A stretch of DNA of 64,000 nucleotides from Diospyros lotus (taxonomy: Eukaryota; Streptophyta; Magnoliopsida; Ericales; Ebenaceae), in the NCBI RefSeq assembly GCF_014633365.1, contig NC_068341.1:19698339-19762338 (forward strand), given 5' to 3'. Below the pieces are notes generated by a model. It did no database searches. It saw only the letters and a list, made by a program, of their open reading frames with translations, and was not told the DNA's origin. Every line of letters begins with the position of its first letter. The first letter of the stretch is position 1. A program made the translations under genes and the position numbers. Shown one piece after another: positions 23,759-35,741 of this stretch.

Positions 23759-24705
23759 GAGGCTATTTGGCTTAGCGGTTTGACCGTGTATAAGCCATTA
23801 CAGCAACTGATCCGCTGCCATGCGTTTGATGGTTAAGTGTTTGGCTGAGCATTTCAACTTATACACTACTGAAAAGCTGTTATAACAACGTTTAGCAAAA
23901 GCTGGTACCCTCCAGCTTTGCCAAAAAAACGCTGGTAAATTGACCAACAAAAATACCAAAATATCCATCATCTTCTCCAGGACCTCTACGCTACCATTAC
24001 CGTCGCCCCTCCTTCATACCACCATCACCGTCATCCAGCGGGTCGCTGCAAGCAACCTCATTCTAGATCCAGGTCAGGCCATCACCGATCCTTCTTCTAG
24101 ATTCGTCACCACAACCGTTATCTCCAGCGACTTTCTTCTTCCAACAATCTCCTTCTTCCAAATTCGTCTGTCTCCTCTGGTATATCTTTCGACCTCCTTC
24201 TTCTTCTCATTAGTTTATATATATATATATATATATGTTGTGTATTTTCTTTTTCCTGTATTTATATGTATATATTTTTTATATACAACTTATTTCATCA
24301 GTTGTATATATCTTTTTATTTACATATAAAAAAATATGTTGTGTATAAACTTGTAATTGTATATAATTTCTTTGATAATTATATAATTGTACTGTATTAA
24401 TATTTTTTTTGATAATTATATATAATTTATTAACTTATAATTGTAAGTATTCTATTAATTAGAAATTAATTTATAATTTATTTGATCAAAAATAGTATTT
24501 TTATGCTTTTAAATTATATTATTCAATATCATGTCTATTTTAGTCTTTTTATCAAGTTCTGATAGTTTATTAGCTTTTACAAACCAAACACATAACTAAT
24601 AATTGATAATTTAAAAGCGCATCTATCCAAACACATTATCAACTTAAACACTATCTAACTTTTAAGTTAAAAGCTATTCAAAAAAACGCTAAACCAAACA
24701 GCCTC
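23759..24705. mobile_element. Harbinger/Tourist-like MITE (947 bp)
   Basis: The ends form an imperfect terminal inverted repeat, GAGGCTATTTGGCTTAGCG at 23759 against the complement of CGCTAAACCAAACAGCCTC at 24705. Target duplication is TAA on both sides (23756-23758 and 24706-24708), the TWA type used by PIF/Harbinger elements. No transposase is encoded. The interior has a CCATCACCGTC-rich part and an (AT)n tract near 24217-24236. hAT-like assignment is less likely because I find no 8-bp duplication. Confidence 0.72.
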
Positions 24706-24708
24706 TAA

Positions 24709-25123
24709 ATATATATGGTGGAGACAAGAAATGATAATGATTGGCCTTGTTCCACTTGTCATCAACAAACACAAGAAATATGGTGGGAGACAAAAGCATG
24801 GTATAATAATTAGGTCATTCCAGTATTCGACATGAGAAAGCAAAAACAAGGATCCAAAAACAAGAAGAGCATCTGAAACTATGATAAGAATCAATTTCTC
24901 TCAGCAGGATTCATATATGTGACAAACAATAGACTGCAATCCTTCTCATATTACAATGTCAGCTCATAAAAAAAAAAACACATAATCATTAGAGATACGC
25001 CGAAAACAAAGACAAGGGGGAACATAGTGCAGATACCTTGCCGATTACTTCAAGCATATATATATGTGTGTGGGTGTGTGTAGTTTTGATGCCTCAACTT
25101 CCTATATCGTAGTAGACAGGGCC
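24709..25123 (+). promoter_or_regulatory. Upstream region of the P450 gene
   Basis: 415 bp between the MITE and the P450 start codon, AT-rich. A TATATATA run at 25057-25064 followed by a (TG)n tract lies about 60 bp before the ATG and is the only TATA candidate close by. No other motif is convincing. The MITE at 23759-24705 lies immediately upstream and may affect the promoter. Confidence 0.4.
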
Positions 25124-27472
25124 ATGGAGCTAAGTATGTTAATCATCCTGTCCATTGCATCGGTTCTTTTAATTTCAGCCATCTTCTTTCGGCATTCATG
25201 GACCTCTCCAAAAGCAATGGAGGTGATCCCAGGCAGCCTTGGCTGGCCTGTTGTAGGGGAGAGCTTCTCTTTCCTATCCGAATTTTCGAGTCCGTCTGGG
25301 ATTTTCAACTTCATGAACAAGAGGCAACAGAGGTAACTAGTTAAGAGATCCATCTTTATGTCAAAACTATGAAGCAACAGTTTTTGATCTTTCATTTATT
25401 TTAGGTATGGGAAAGTATTTAAGACTTACGTACTGGGGAGATTTACTGTTTTCATGACTGGGAGAGAAGCAGCCAAGATTTTGCTAACAGGGAAAGATGG
25501 GATGGTGAGCTTGAACCTGTTCTATACCGGCAAGCAAGTGCTCGGTCCCACGAGCTTGCTTCAACAGAATGGGGAGGCACACAAGCGGCTTCGCAGGCTC
25601 ATAGCAGAGCCCCTCTCGGTGGATGGCCTAAAGAAATATTTCCAGTTTATGAACAATCTGGCCATTGAAACCTTGGATACATGGAATGGGAGAACCGTCT
25701 ATGTTCTTGAAGAGGCTTCCACAGTTTGTTCTAATCTTGGACTTGCAAAACTCAAAATTCATGGCCTTGTGTTGTTTTGATATTATAACTGAGTTTATTT
25801 AACAATGCAGTTTACACTCAAGGTCATAGGCAATATGATCATGAGCTTAGAGCCCCACGGTGATGAGCAAGAGAAGTTCAGAGCTAATTTCAAGCTCATT
25901 TCTTCTTCATTTGCATCCTTGCCGTTCAAAATTCCGGGGACAGCTTTTTATCATGGCATCAAGGTAAGCTTCTTACCAGTTTGGCAAAGTCAGTTTACAG
26001 TGTCAATAAAATTTTAACAAGGATGCATCGAGAAAGAAAAGGAAAAGAAGAAACAATAGCATACCTCGAATCGTTCAATAGCAATGCTGCAAATCAAAAT
26101 TTGAGTAATTCCAGCAATCTCCTGATCAGGCTCGCGATAGGATGTATGCAATGTTAGATTCGATTATTTCCAAGAGGAGAAATGGAGAGAGCTTTCAGCA
26201 GGACTTCTTAGAATCCCTAATAACGAAACACAGCAAAGATGGTGCTGAAGGAATACATGATGACAGTAAACTGACGGACAAACAACTGAAAGACAACATA
26301 TTAACCCTCCTAGTTGCAGGTCATGATACAACAACCGCAGCAATCACATGGCTCATGAAATTCCTTGAAGAAAATCCCACAGTTTTGGAACGTCTTAGGG
26401 TAACATTTCTTTGCAATCCTAGCAGCAGGCTCCCAAATATTTTCTGTTAAATTCTACAGGTTAATCAATTTGACGGTGGATTTGCAGGAGGAACACAGGG
26501 AAATTAGAGAGAACAGGAAGGATGGATCAAGTCTTACCTGGCCTGAAGTCAACAACATGCCTTACACTGCCAAAGTCAGCAATATGCCCAACATTTTCCT
26601 TTGTTAAAAAATCTTACAGAAGTTTACATTCTGAACATTCTTCTCATCTTTCATGTTCAGGTGATCAGCGAAACTCTTCGCAGAGCCACAGTCCTGCCTT
26701 GGTTTTCAAGAAAAGCTGCACAGGACTTTGAGATTGATGGTAAACATTGTACAAATATGCGGCACTGATATTTCCAACTGAAATGTGTGAATTTTCATAT
26801 CTAACTGTTTTCAGTAATTCAGGATACAAAATCCAGAAAGGCTGGTCAGTCAACTTGGATGTAGTTTCAATTCACCATAATCCAGAAGTTTTCCCCGATC
26901 CCTATAAATTCGACCCTTCCCGATTTGATGTGAGTCCTAGCTCCTCACAAGCTAGCTCTCTATTTTTCTTTGTGCCATTTGAATGATGGTAAAGACTTCA
27001 CTGCCTGAATTGCAGGAACACATAAAACCTTTCAGCTTTCTTGGGTTTGGTAGTGGACCACGTATGTGTCCTGGAATCAACCTCGCCAAGCTGGAACTCT
27101 CAATCTTCATTCATCACCTGGTCTGCAGATACAAGTAAGAGAACAAAGAAAAAGTAGTAAATTTGGAGAGACAATGGACAAGCAGGAGATACCTCCTAGC
27201 TTCAATACATTTCTCAACTTGTAGATTATCATCTAAGCAGTTTCCAAATTGCCTAATTGCCTTTAAGCCATAAAACTTGGAATGTATGTGATAATATGTT
27301 ATTGCCAAACTTCATGTCAGAACTTGAAAGAAAGTTTTATGAAATAATGCTTACCACTTTGATACCTTGCCCCCATTTCAGGTGGCGACCTCTGGAGAAA
27401 GATGACTCTGTCCAGCCAACCCTCGTCAGGATGCCACGGAACAAGTATCCAATTGTGGCTGAGCCTCTGTAA
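25124..27472 (+). CDS. CYP722: Cytochrome P450, CYP85 clan, CYP722-like; nine exons, intact
   Basis: Exons: 25124-25332, 25405-25723, 25811-25963, 26130-26399, 26488-26574, 26661-26739, 26823-26929, 27016-27134 and 27382-27472 (TAA). They join in frame to 477 codons; all introns are GT..AG. The start ATG (MELSMLII) is followed by a hydrophobic anchor (about residues 4-22) and a proline/glycine hinge (PGSLGWP), as expected for an ER-bound P450. The I-helix oxygen-binding motif is AGHDTT (290-295), the K-helix is E350-T-L-R353, the PSRF motif is 404-407, and the heme loop is FGSGPRMCPG (419-428) with ligand Cys426. Text such as DGMVSLNLFYTGKQVLGPTS is what I remember of CYP722 proteins, not of CYP707 or CYP716. 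CYP722 enzymes oxidise carlactonoic acid in strigolactone synthesis. The A or C subfamily, and so the exact product, is not decided here. Confidence 0.88.
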
Positions 27473-28109
27473 ATCAATCTTCTAAAGCGACTCTCCAAGC
27501 ATAGCTGCAGACTAGATAGCGAGGAGAAGCATAGCATACCCAGAAGAGGAAGAAATCAAAGACGAGGGCATGAAAAGATAAAAATAACTAATTCCAGGAA
27601 TAACATCTTGTAGTAGAAACCTCCCATTCAGATGATAAACAAGATGACCAACAGTTTTAATAATTATTTTATCTTTAAATGAATATGAACATTGAACATT
27701 ACAGTGGCCGGATGCTAATATCAGACAGCCAATGAATGAAGGAAATAAACAGACAGAGTGGTTGATAAGAATGCTGGACAAAGGTGCTTATATGCACCTA
27801 GAAACTATCCCCCAAAATGACTAGTTTCTGTCCTCCACCATGTGGGAGTCTGATTAGTATATTTTGCACTCTTATTTAGTTGTCCAAGCGTAGCATTTAA
27901 GTATTCAATGAACGTGATTGCTTCTCATTTTGGGTTCAATATTGTCAGTATAGGTACACATCAAATGCAAAGCAGACATAAAACAAAAAGAAACAATTTC
28001 AGTGCATGATAAGAGTGGAAATAAAAATTGAAGGCATGGTTAGCTATCAACTCAAAATGAGGTGGAGAAAGTGAAAGTGGAATAAGAGCGAATAGTGGAA
28101 GGCGAAGGA
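27473..28109. other. 3' flank of the P450 gene; no gene seen
   Basis: Contains the presumed 3' UTR (an ATCTTTAAATGAATATGAAC stretch near 27671) and AT-rich spacer. A minus-strand ORF at 27512-27781 has no recognisable motif. Confidence 0.45.
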
Positions 28110-29266
28110 GAGAGAGCCTAAAGAATAACTCTAGTGGGCTACACCGGTATGCATTTTGCTGTAGGAATTAAATTCTGGATCTCACGGTCTTACAGCAACA
28201 AGCATACCGCTGTAAGACCGCTTTAGGAATTATTTTCTAGAGTCCACGGATCTACCGCAACAAGCATACTGCGATAGGACCACGGTAAGGTTCTGAACTT
28301 CAATTCAAAGTGCGATTTCAGCCCATCTCTGTCCAATTCAATGAGGAACGAGAGTTTTCACTGAGCACGACTCAAAAACCCTAGGAATGGCTATATAAAG
28401 GCTTCATCTTGGAGTTTTGAGGGAGTTTTGGATGGAAGAGGAGCCGACGGAAGATTGAAGGGGTGTGAAAAAAGGCAAACTAAACTTTTGGTTGTATTTC
28501 TCTTTCTTTTTCTCAATCTCTGCTATGGATTCCGACTCTTTTCTTTTTCTTTTGATTGTAAGAATGCATTGCTAAGTATTTATAGCTAGGTTGAATGGTG
28601 AAACCTCGACTTCGATTTGTTTGATTTAAAGTTACTCTGTTTGTTATTTTCTTATTCATTCAGGTTGATTGTTTGTTATGTTCATAATATAGTTTTGATG
28701 CTTGATCACCATTAAAACGTATTTGTGATTTGTATTGCTTTCGAGAAATTCAATGCGGATTAGACATGGTAGAAAACAACGTAGGGTCCTATAATAGGTA
28801 GAGATACTGTTATGCCCTGTGAAATCATTTTGTGATAATCACTGTGATTGAATGTATGTTTATATGTTCGAATATTAACTAGAGATAGTTAATCTCATAT
28901 ATATATATAGAACTAAATGACCATCAAGAGAGGCTTTTGGTTATAATTGGATCATCGATTTTCAACCTAAGATAAGGAATAGCAAGATCTGAGTAATGAA
29001 CAATTGAGTCATAGAAGGCCGACGGTGGATTCACAAACCCTAGTGCCTTATCCTTGTGAATTTTGAATCAAAAAAATTGTCCTAATTGCATCTTTTATTA
29101 GTAAATTAGTTTTCATCACAGTTGAAGTCATTGTTAAGTGTGTGTTAGGTTAAGGTTAAATCAGTTAGGGTAGACATTAAAAGTTAGTCCTCGTGGGTAT
29201 GACACTCTACTTATCACTATATTACTTGTCACGATCTATCTACTTGCGGGATAGAAATAGGAGGAC
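28110..29266 (+). mobile_element. LTR-like dispersed repeat, copy 1 (plus)
   Basis: The 3' part is clearly homologous, in opposite orientation, to the solo LTR at 61753-63192. Shared stretches include TGTGAAATC..., TTAATCTCATAT and GGATCATCGATTTT, and both end in ACTTGCGGGA...ACA. The 5' part has pairs of complementary segments ('cggtcttacagcaac' with 'ccgctgtaagaccgc'). A TATA-like CTATATAAAGGC is at about 28390. The left limit is uncertain and I found no TSD, so this may be a truncated LTR. Confidence 0.6.
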
Positions 29267-29929
29267 AAAGTCTTCTTTGTACACTCACCTATTCAAAGGA
29301 TACAAACAAGCAAAGAGTATCCTCAGTACACAACCCTCCACACTTTTCTGAGTGTCCAGAGAGTGTCATTTTTGTACGCAACTTTACTACACTCATGAAC
29401 CTCCAGTCACTTAAAAAAATAGCATTACCCTTGTTACCGCATCTAAAAGATACAAACAAGCAAGTGAACATAAAACTGTGCCGGCCATGTTTGTAGTTCA
29501 GTAATGTTCCAAATTCACTTGGCATCAAATAACTGAGCATTTTGTTTCGCTTTCAAAAATGGTAATTACCTGATCTCATTCACTTCTGAGAGAACAAAAG
29601 ACAAATTGAAATTGCATGTAACTTTTCTGTGTTTTCCATCCCAACCAAACAAATGTCTCAATTCTATTTTTCTTATCTTCCGTTTTCTGCCTGTTCTCTT
29701 TCCCTCAAACAATTCCGAGATATATTAGGCCAACTTCCAGAAGTATTGAGTTAGAACTACTGTTAAGAATCTGCGATTACCAAAAAACTAATTCTAAATT
29801 GAAAATAGAAACTACATTCCTCACAAGGTAAAGAATACAGATAAGCTTAAAAGATCAGCCTTGATAGTAATTTAATGTTTGCTACAAACATACAACAGCA
29901 AGATCAAATGACCTTATTGCACTGACAAA
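29267..29929. other. Spacer and 3' UTR region of the serine decarboxylase gene
   Basis: AT-rich DNA between the LTR-like repeat and the stop codon of the minus-strand decarboxylase. No feature beyond the presumed 3' UTR. The ORF at 29289-29540 (minus) has no motif. Confidence 0.45.
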
Positions 29930-32900
29930 TCACTTGTGAAGAGGGCAGGCACAGTTCTCACTTCCTATGTCTTCTGCAAGACAGGGGTGCCGAACTTTCT
30001 CATCCTTATACCAGACTGAGCGTTTCTCAATTAATTCATTTAAGAAATTGTCCAGCTTCTCAATGGTAACATTTGGCATCACAATAACATGGGCCATATT
30101 TCCCTCGCAAGCAAGTTGCCATTTCCGAACAAACTCCTCATCTAGAGGTCGCTCAAACACAACTGTGCTGCTCAAGTCATTGAGCATAGCACTAATACCT
30201 GCTTCCCTAAGACGGTCTTTCAGATAATGAGCATTTCTAAGGCACTTCTGGACTTCTTTCTGGAACCCCTTATAGCCTTTTCTGTTCAGGGTGTACCACA
30301 GGAAGATTGGAGCATGGCCATTCCGGCTTCCCATTATTGTGGCATCCCTTGAAGCAAGGTATTCAACATTTCTTGAGAGGGTGTTGATGTGCTCAAGTCT
30401 TGTTATCTGGACACCACAAGGCATTGGACATCCTACAAACTTGTGGCCAGAAACACTAACACTTCCGATGGGCTTCTTAAATGTTACCTTTGGCGCCTGT
30501 TCATCACAAATAACAACGATAAGCAAACCAAAGAATAAGCGAACAATAATACAATAATCAATAATGCTTCATTTAAACTATGCATAAGATTGGAAGCATG
30601 GTAACAAGAATTGGTAGAGGGAGTCTTGGTAGATTAAACTTATTTGGATAGGTGCATTTGACCATATCTTTTGTCATCTGGAATTTGAAATTCCAAATCC
30701 ATTCTTTGGTTACATAATTGTTGAAAGCATTTGAATCTGGCTCCAAATCCACCTGGATTTGAACCCAAAAAATAGAAAGGATTTGAAATGACACCTATGT
30801 ATATGTCATTTCTAATCACAGAATTTAAAATGCAAGTGTTTCAAATGACATTATTCAAAATCTCTCTATCCAAACGCAACAAAGACGAATATGCAAATAC
30901 ATTATCATCCTTACTCAGCAGGGCAGGAAGCATGCTTGAACCATCTTTTCTACTAATTGGTCACACCAATTTGATTGGTTAAACTTTTTCACTATTCCGG
31001 CAAACTAGGAAGAAACAAACTAAGGGACGTATGATTAGGTTCACTGACCTTTATGATAAGAAATCACTGACACCACAAAACATCTAGTTGGGGCATCATA
31101 ATACATTCCTTGAGCATTTATGGAGACATGCTAGAAATGCTATCCTGCAATGTGGCTCACTATGATTTGTCTCCGACAATATAACATAGCCTATGAAGTA
31201 TGGTCCCAAAGATCACAAAGGAAAACTCAATATATCGAAGACAAAATCCTCTTCCATGTTTAAAAATGAAAAGTTGGGAGAATATCAAACCCACTTACAC
31301 GTTTAACAAATGGCATCATGAGCCCAAATAAAGCTCCATCACAATGGATGTAGAATCGATCTTGCGAGAATCCACATTCTTCAAGGATCCGTATAACAAG
31401 GTCAAGATCATCAACTGCTCCTTTGACAGTAGTACCTGTGACGCAAGGACACAAATCAGCTCATGGAGGTACTAATGAGTGTGTTAATCGGGCTTCAATT
31501 GCCATGAGCATAGACAGGTTTGTCTGTGTATGAACTTATGCTCAACTGCTCAAGAAAAAGATACATGCACATAGAAAAACACAAACAGACACACATACCT
31601 ATGTTCACATTGATGATGGCAGGTTTGTCTTTGTTCGGAAGTAGCTTGGCCTTGAAATCTGTGCAATCAATCTCCCCGGTCACCAAGGTCCCAACCTTTA
31701 TGCAATCCATTCTGTACATCCTTGCAGCTTTGAATACAGAGTAATGTGAGTCTCGTGATGCATACAAAATTCCATCCGGAAATACTTCTCTTCTGCACAG
31801 TTCAAGTTATGCAAGAGTTAGATATTTTGAACATATAAACGATCCGCAGAACTTAAAAATGAAGACCCTCATGCTTAAGCTAAAATGCACTAACCCAACT
31901 AAGATTCCATGAAGATTGCCTTCTGTGCCGCAGTTTGTAATGTAACCCCAGTATTGGCTCTTCTCTATTTCCCATAGACGAGCAAACCAATCTAAAACAC
32001 CTACTTCAAATTGTCTTGAATGAACACCATAATTGCTTTCAATAAATGGGTCGCCAAGGTTATTTATGGAGAAATGCTGCAATTGGGAAAGAGCACCATA
32101 ATCGAAGTCCAGATTATATGGGTACCCTGTACAATAATTTAATACTAGAATAAGATAGCTGTATAGAAACTGATACAGGGTTTTAACAGTAATAGTTGTC
32201 TTAAAAAATAGTATCATAAAGGCAAAATCAACTCAGCACAGGTGGCACATTTGAAATATACCAATGTAAAAACTAAATTATGGATGGAAAAATTACATTG
32301 GTGCTCCATGATGCATCAGTAAGCTGAATAACATTGATTGCACATCCGCACTAATTATGGTACACAATTACAGAAGAAAATAACAATACTTTTTATTCTT
32401 CCTATAGTTGGCCAAACCCTACACAGAGAGTCATCCTAGATCGCATTAAAATAAATCCGAGACTTTATTTGGCAATACTGGTTCAATATATTCAGCAGAG
32501 AATGCTGTACAAAAAAACTAAGAAGTCGCTTTTCCAATATTTTGTTGTCTGGAAGGAAAGAAAGATAAAAAGAAAAACTACCTCTCGTCTCAAGTTATAA
32601 GCTTTGTTTAAACCAAGAGGTTTCTCAAGATGGAAGAGATCGACAGTCCTAATTGCTCTTCTAGGTTGAATGGTCGCCGGAACTATTTTTACCCTTTAAA
32701 TATATAAACTCCTTTTTTCTGTGCCCATTTTCTCGGAAACCAAACAGATTAAAAACTAACTAAAAACCAGACACACAAAAAGAAGGCAAAATCAGCACTA
32801 CGATTTACCCAAGTGAAGAGAATATTCTATCACATAACAACAGCCAGAAAAGTAATATTTATTATTAATTTGAAAGTTTCAACTTTGAATATGTTTACAA

Positions 32901-33817
32901 TCTTCAATAATTTAGGACATATATTCCAGTTTTTTAAAGATTGAATGAATGACATAGTGAAAGAGTGTATAAAAGTATGCAGTGAACTAACTAGATAATA
33001 TTTTTAACATAAATTTTATATATTCCTTCTTCTTGAACATGAGGACTAAATATATAGTTTCAAACTTCACGTATTCTTTTTCCATGCACTGCTGAATAGA
33101 AAAGCTACACATGTAACGTGGAAGAAGTTAAAAATTGTTGATGAAAGACCCTCTTCATCTAATTGATGTTTTTATATATGTATTGGATATCGTGCAGTGT
33201 TTTAGACTTTTTTTTCTTAGTCATTTTAAACTATTTTAATTGAATTAGATTGCGAATACCTTTCTTTCTTACCACATTTACATTCTTTAGCATTATTAAT
33301 TGTAAATATATTAACAGCTATTGTTCGAATTGACTATGTATTATTTAGTTGAAGATTTGTACTAGCTGTGCTTGCATCATGTGTGTCCTATCACTAATTT
33401 TACCCTGTAAATATATAACCTACTTTTGCCTGTGCCCATTTTCTCATAATCCAAATAGATTAAAAACTAACTAAAATCCGGACACAGAAAAAGAAGGCGA
33501 AATCAGCACTACGATTTACCCAAGTGATGCTTGGTGCGTTCAGTGAGAGTCTTCCGGTACTTAACCAAAACGCCGGCCATGAAAGCCTCTTTATCACCGG
33601 TCGACTCGTCGTCCGCGTCAGGCTCCGTGATGTCGAGGCACATGCTGCGCGCGTTCTTCCCCAGCACAATAGCCCTCTCCTTCAGCTTCTTCTCTACTCC
33701 ATTGCCGAGGTGACCGTTCGAAGCTGCGACCTTCGGCAAGGGCTCGTACGCCACGGCCGCCGGATCTAAACCGTTCGCTGACAGCTCCGCGTTGCCGTTT
33801 GATGATGGCACCGCCAT
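29930..33817 (-). CDS. SDC: Serine decarboxylase (PLP-dependent, group II), five exons, intact
   Basis: Minus-strand exons: 33817-33520, 32126-31895, 31792-31599, 31435-31299 and 30496-29930 (TGA). They join in frame to 475 codons, near the ~480 of the Arabidopsis enzyme. The start ATG at 33817 (MAVPSS) is chosen; the codon 12 bases upstream in the same frame is GTG. The protein closely resembles plant serine decarboxylase (once annotated as histidine decarboxylase): a variable N-terminus, [25 protein letters not shown], the PLP-contact HCDGA (272-276) and the Schiff-base lysine in SGHKF (Lys306). It converts serine to ethanolamine in the cytosol, feeding choline and phosphatidylethanolamine synthesis. 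Intron 1 is 1,393 bp and holds a duplicate of its own 5' end (see separate entry). All key residues are present. Confidence 0.95.
32687..33530 (-). repeat. Direct duplication of the exon 1/intron 1 boundary inside SDC intron 1
   Basis: About 135 bp at 33396-33530 (the last bases of exon 1, the splice donor and the start of intron 1) recur at about 32687-32822 in the same orientation with roughly 85-90% identity by eye. The donor context CTTGGGTAAATCGT is kept in both copies (32809 and 33520 regions). The 570 bp between the copies is AT-rich. The downstream copy could act as an alternative donor, but no exon would precede it. Confidence 0.8.
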
Positions 33818-34130
33818 AGCCGAAATCACAGATCTATTGGATTAGTTAACTGAAGTCATAATCAAAGAAAATGATTCAGATTTGTGACCGAGATTTGTCG
33901 ATGAAGTACGAAAATGACAACAGAGAAACAAAGAGAAACCTTGATTGGTGCAAGAACTGGTGGAAAGGCCGCGTAGTCGCTCCGATAGAGAGCAAAATGA
34001 TACAATTAGAGCCCCTCAGAGAGAGAGAGAGAGAGAGAGACCGCGAGCAATTGGAAGACCCTGCAATGGAGGTGTTTTATAGGCGCGAAGGTCGGCGGCG
34101 TTCCAGGATTTTGTAAATTTTGCATTTATA
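33818..34130 (-). promoter_or_regulatory. 5' UTR and core promoter of the serine decarboxylase gene
   Basis: On the minus strand a TATA box (TATAAAA, 34081-34075) lies about 260 bp upstream of the ATG. Some 30-60 bp downstream of it is a (CT)n tract (34040-34018), a pyrimidine patch often found at plant transcription starts. The start site is inferred to be near 34045. Confidence 0.6.
34018..34040. repeat. (GA)n/(CT)n microsatellite in the SDC 5' region
   Basis: About eleven uninterrupted GA units (CT on the gene strand) just downstream of the presumed TATA box. Confidence 0.9.
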
Positions 34131-34879
34131 GGTTAATTACAGTGGCACCCCCAGATCTCGCTCCGTCGATGTTTTTAGCCCCTTCTTTGAAACTTCCCGT
34201 CCATTTGACATTTGGCAGTCCACAGTGGCGTCCAACTGAAATTGATCCCTTAGAGCAAAATATCATTCTGTAATAATTGGAGATAACCGACAAAAATACA
34301 ATTTTGGCTAAATTTTTAAAAATAATTTAGGTTAAGGAAGGGGAGAAACTTTCAGATGCTCTTTAGAGGCGGAAAATGATTTTTTAGTTTTTTATTTTTC
34401 TTTTAATTAAATTTAAAATTGTTTTTATAAAAAAACTAAAAAAAAATGCGTGTTTATGTTACAAATACAAAAAAATAGTTTTTAAACTAAAAAAAAATAG
34501 AAAATATGCTCAAAATATGAGATTTTTTAATTATTATTTTTTTAAGTTGTGTTAGGGAATGACAGTTGATTAAATTGCATTTTTTAAATTTTGAAACTAA
34601 AAGAAATTTACAAAATTCAATTTAATTTTTTTATTTTTTATTTTATTTTTAGCACCCTAACAATGATTAATGATAAATGCATAATACCTTTTTTTATATA
34701 TATTTAACTAACAAATGAGATTGTTTAAATGTTAAAAATAAAATACACATGTTTCCGATAGCCATTGCTCTGTTATTAAAATGATACAAAAAAAAGTAGA
34801 AATTTATTATTCAATTTAAGATTCATTATGTGCTGAAAAATTAGTTGATAATATTAACATGTAATGTTAAAAATATCTT
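34131..34879. other. AT-rich spacer upstream of SDC
   Basis: Homopolymer-rich A/T DNA with no ORF or motif that I can support. Confidence 0.5.
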
Positions 34880-35741
34880 TGTTGTGGGGTATTCTAAAAT
34901 TTTTCCCAAGTCTTTGAGTATTTTCATAATGATCTTTTCCCTGAAAAGTCTCCAGAACAATAGTCTCTTGGGTCCCTCAAAAATGATCTAACTTAATTCA
35001 TTTTGCATAAGTATGAAGACCCTTTCAGGGTCGTCCAAACCCAATTCACTTGGTGGCCACAAGCTTTTCTTCGAAACCACTCGAAAATAGCCATCGGGGC
35101 TCTACCCCGAAGACATCTCTAAAGCCTCCAGCCTCTTTGCATAAACTCTCCAAAAAAGTTTGAAGGCTCGATCGTGGGTTCCACTTATTTATCTATAAAT
35201 ACAAATCACCTCTAAGGCAAACAAGATCTTTTCGACCTTTCTAGATCTTTTGGACCCTTTGGGATCACTTGGAACCTTACTCCTCTCTCTAAAACCCATC
35301 TAAACACTATACCTCTCTTTGGGACTCTGGAACACCTACACATTACATACATTGGACATTCATCTACATTCTTTCATATGCATTTTTCAAACAATTGTTT
35401 AACTTAAGCATTAGGCCCACGTGGAGGAGTCTCTCTCATGCCTTTCTAACATTTTTTGTGCTCGTAGGCTAAGTCTTAGCTATGCTCCTTAAAGACCCAA
35501 AAGACTTCCTTGAAGATCTATCGAGGCCCCCATTCGACTCTTCGAGACATCTAATCCCGAAAGCCCCAAAACTTCTCATCTAGGTTTTTATTGATTTAGC
35601 TTTCTTGGACTGCTGCTCCGACTCAACCCAGACCTAGTTGACCTCGCCCTCAACATCTCAAACCCTCGGTCTTGGTAAAGAATTTTGTTTTAATTGATTC
35701 TAAGACAAATAAATGTAATTATTATATTTTTTACAACAACA
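34880..35741 (+). mobile_element. Gypsy-type solo LTR (862 bp)
   Basis: Starts TGTTGTGGGG and ends TTTACAACAACA, the same terminal style as the LTRs of the element at 37.8 kb. ATCTATAAATACAAA near 35191 is a TATA box, and a 'taacttaagcattagg' segment downstream matches the R region of Tat-type gypsy LTRs. The flanks ATCTT and CTCTT are a one-mismatch TSD. No internal region follows. Confidence 0.68.

Noticed and set aside
25064..25123. Upstream start for the P450 (20 extra residues)
   Set aside because: The extra residues come from a (TG)n tract and would put a polar stretch before the membrane anchor; the ATG at 25124 gives a standard N-terminus.
33818..33829. Upstream start giving MISAM for serine decarboxylase
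   Set aside because: The first codon is GTG, not ATG; the ATG at 33817 is the first in-frame start.
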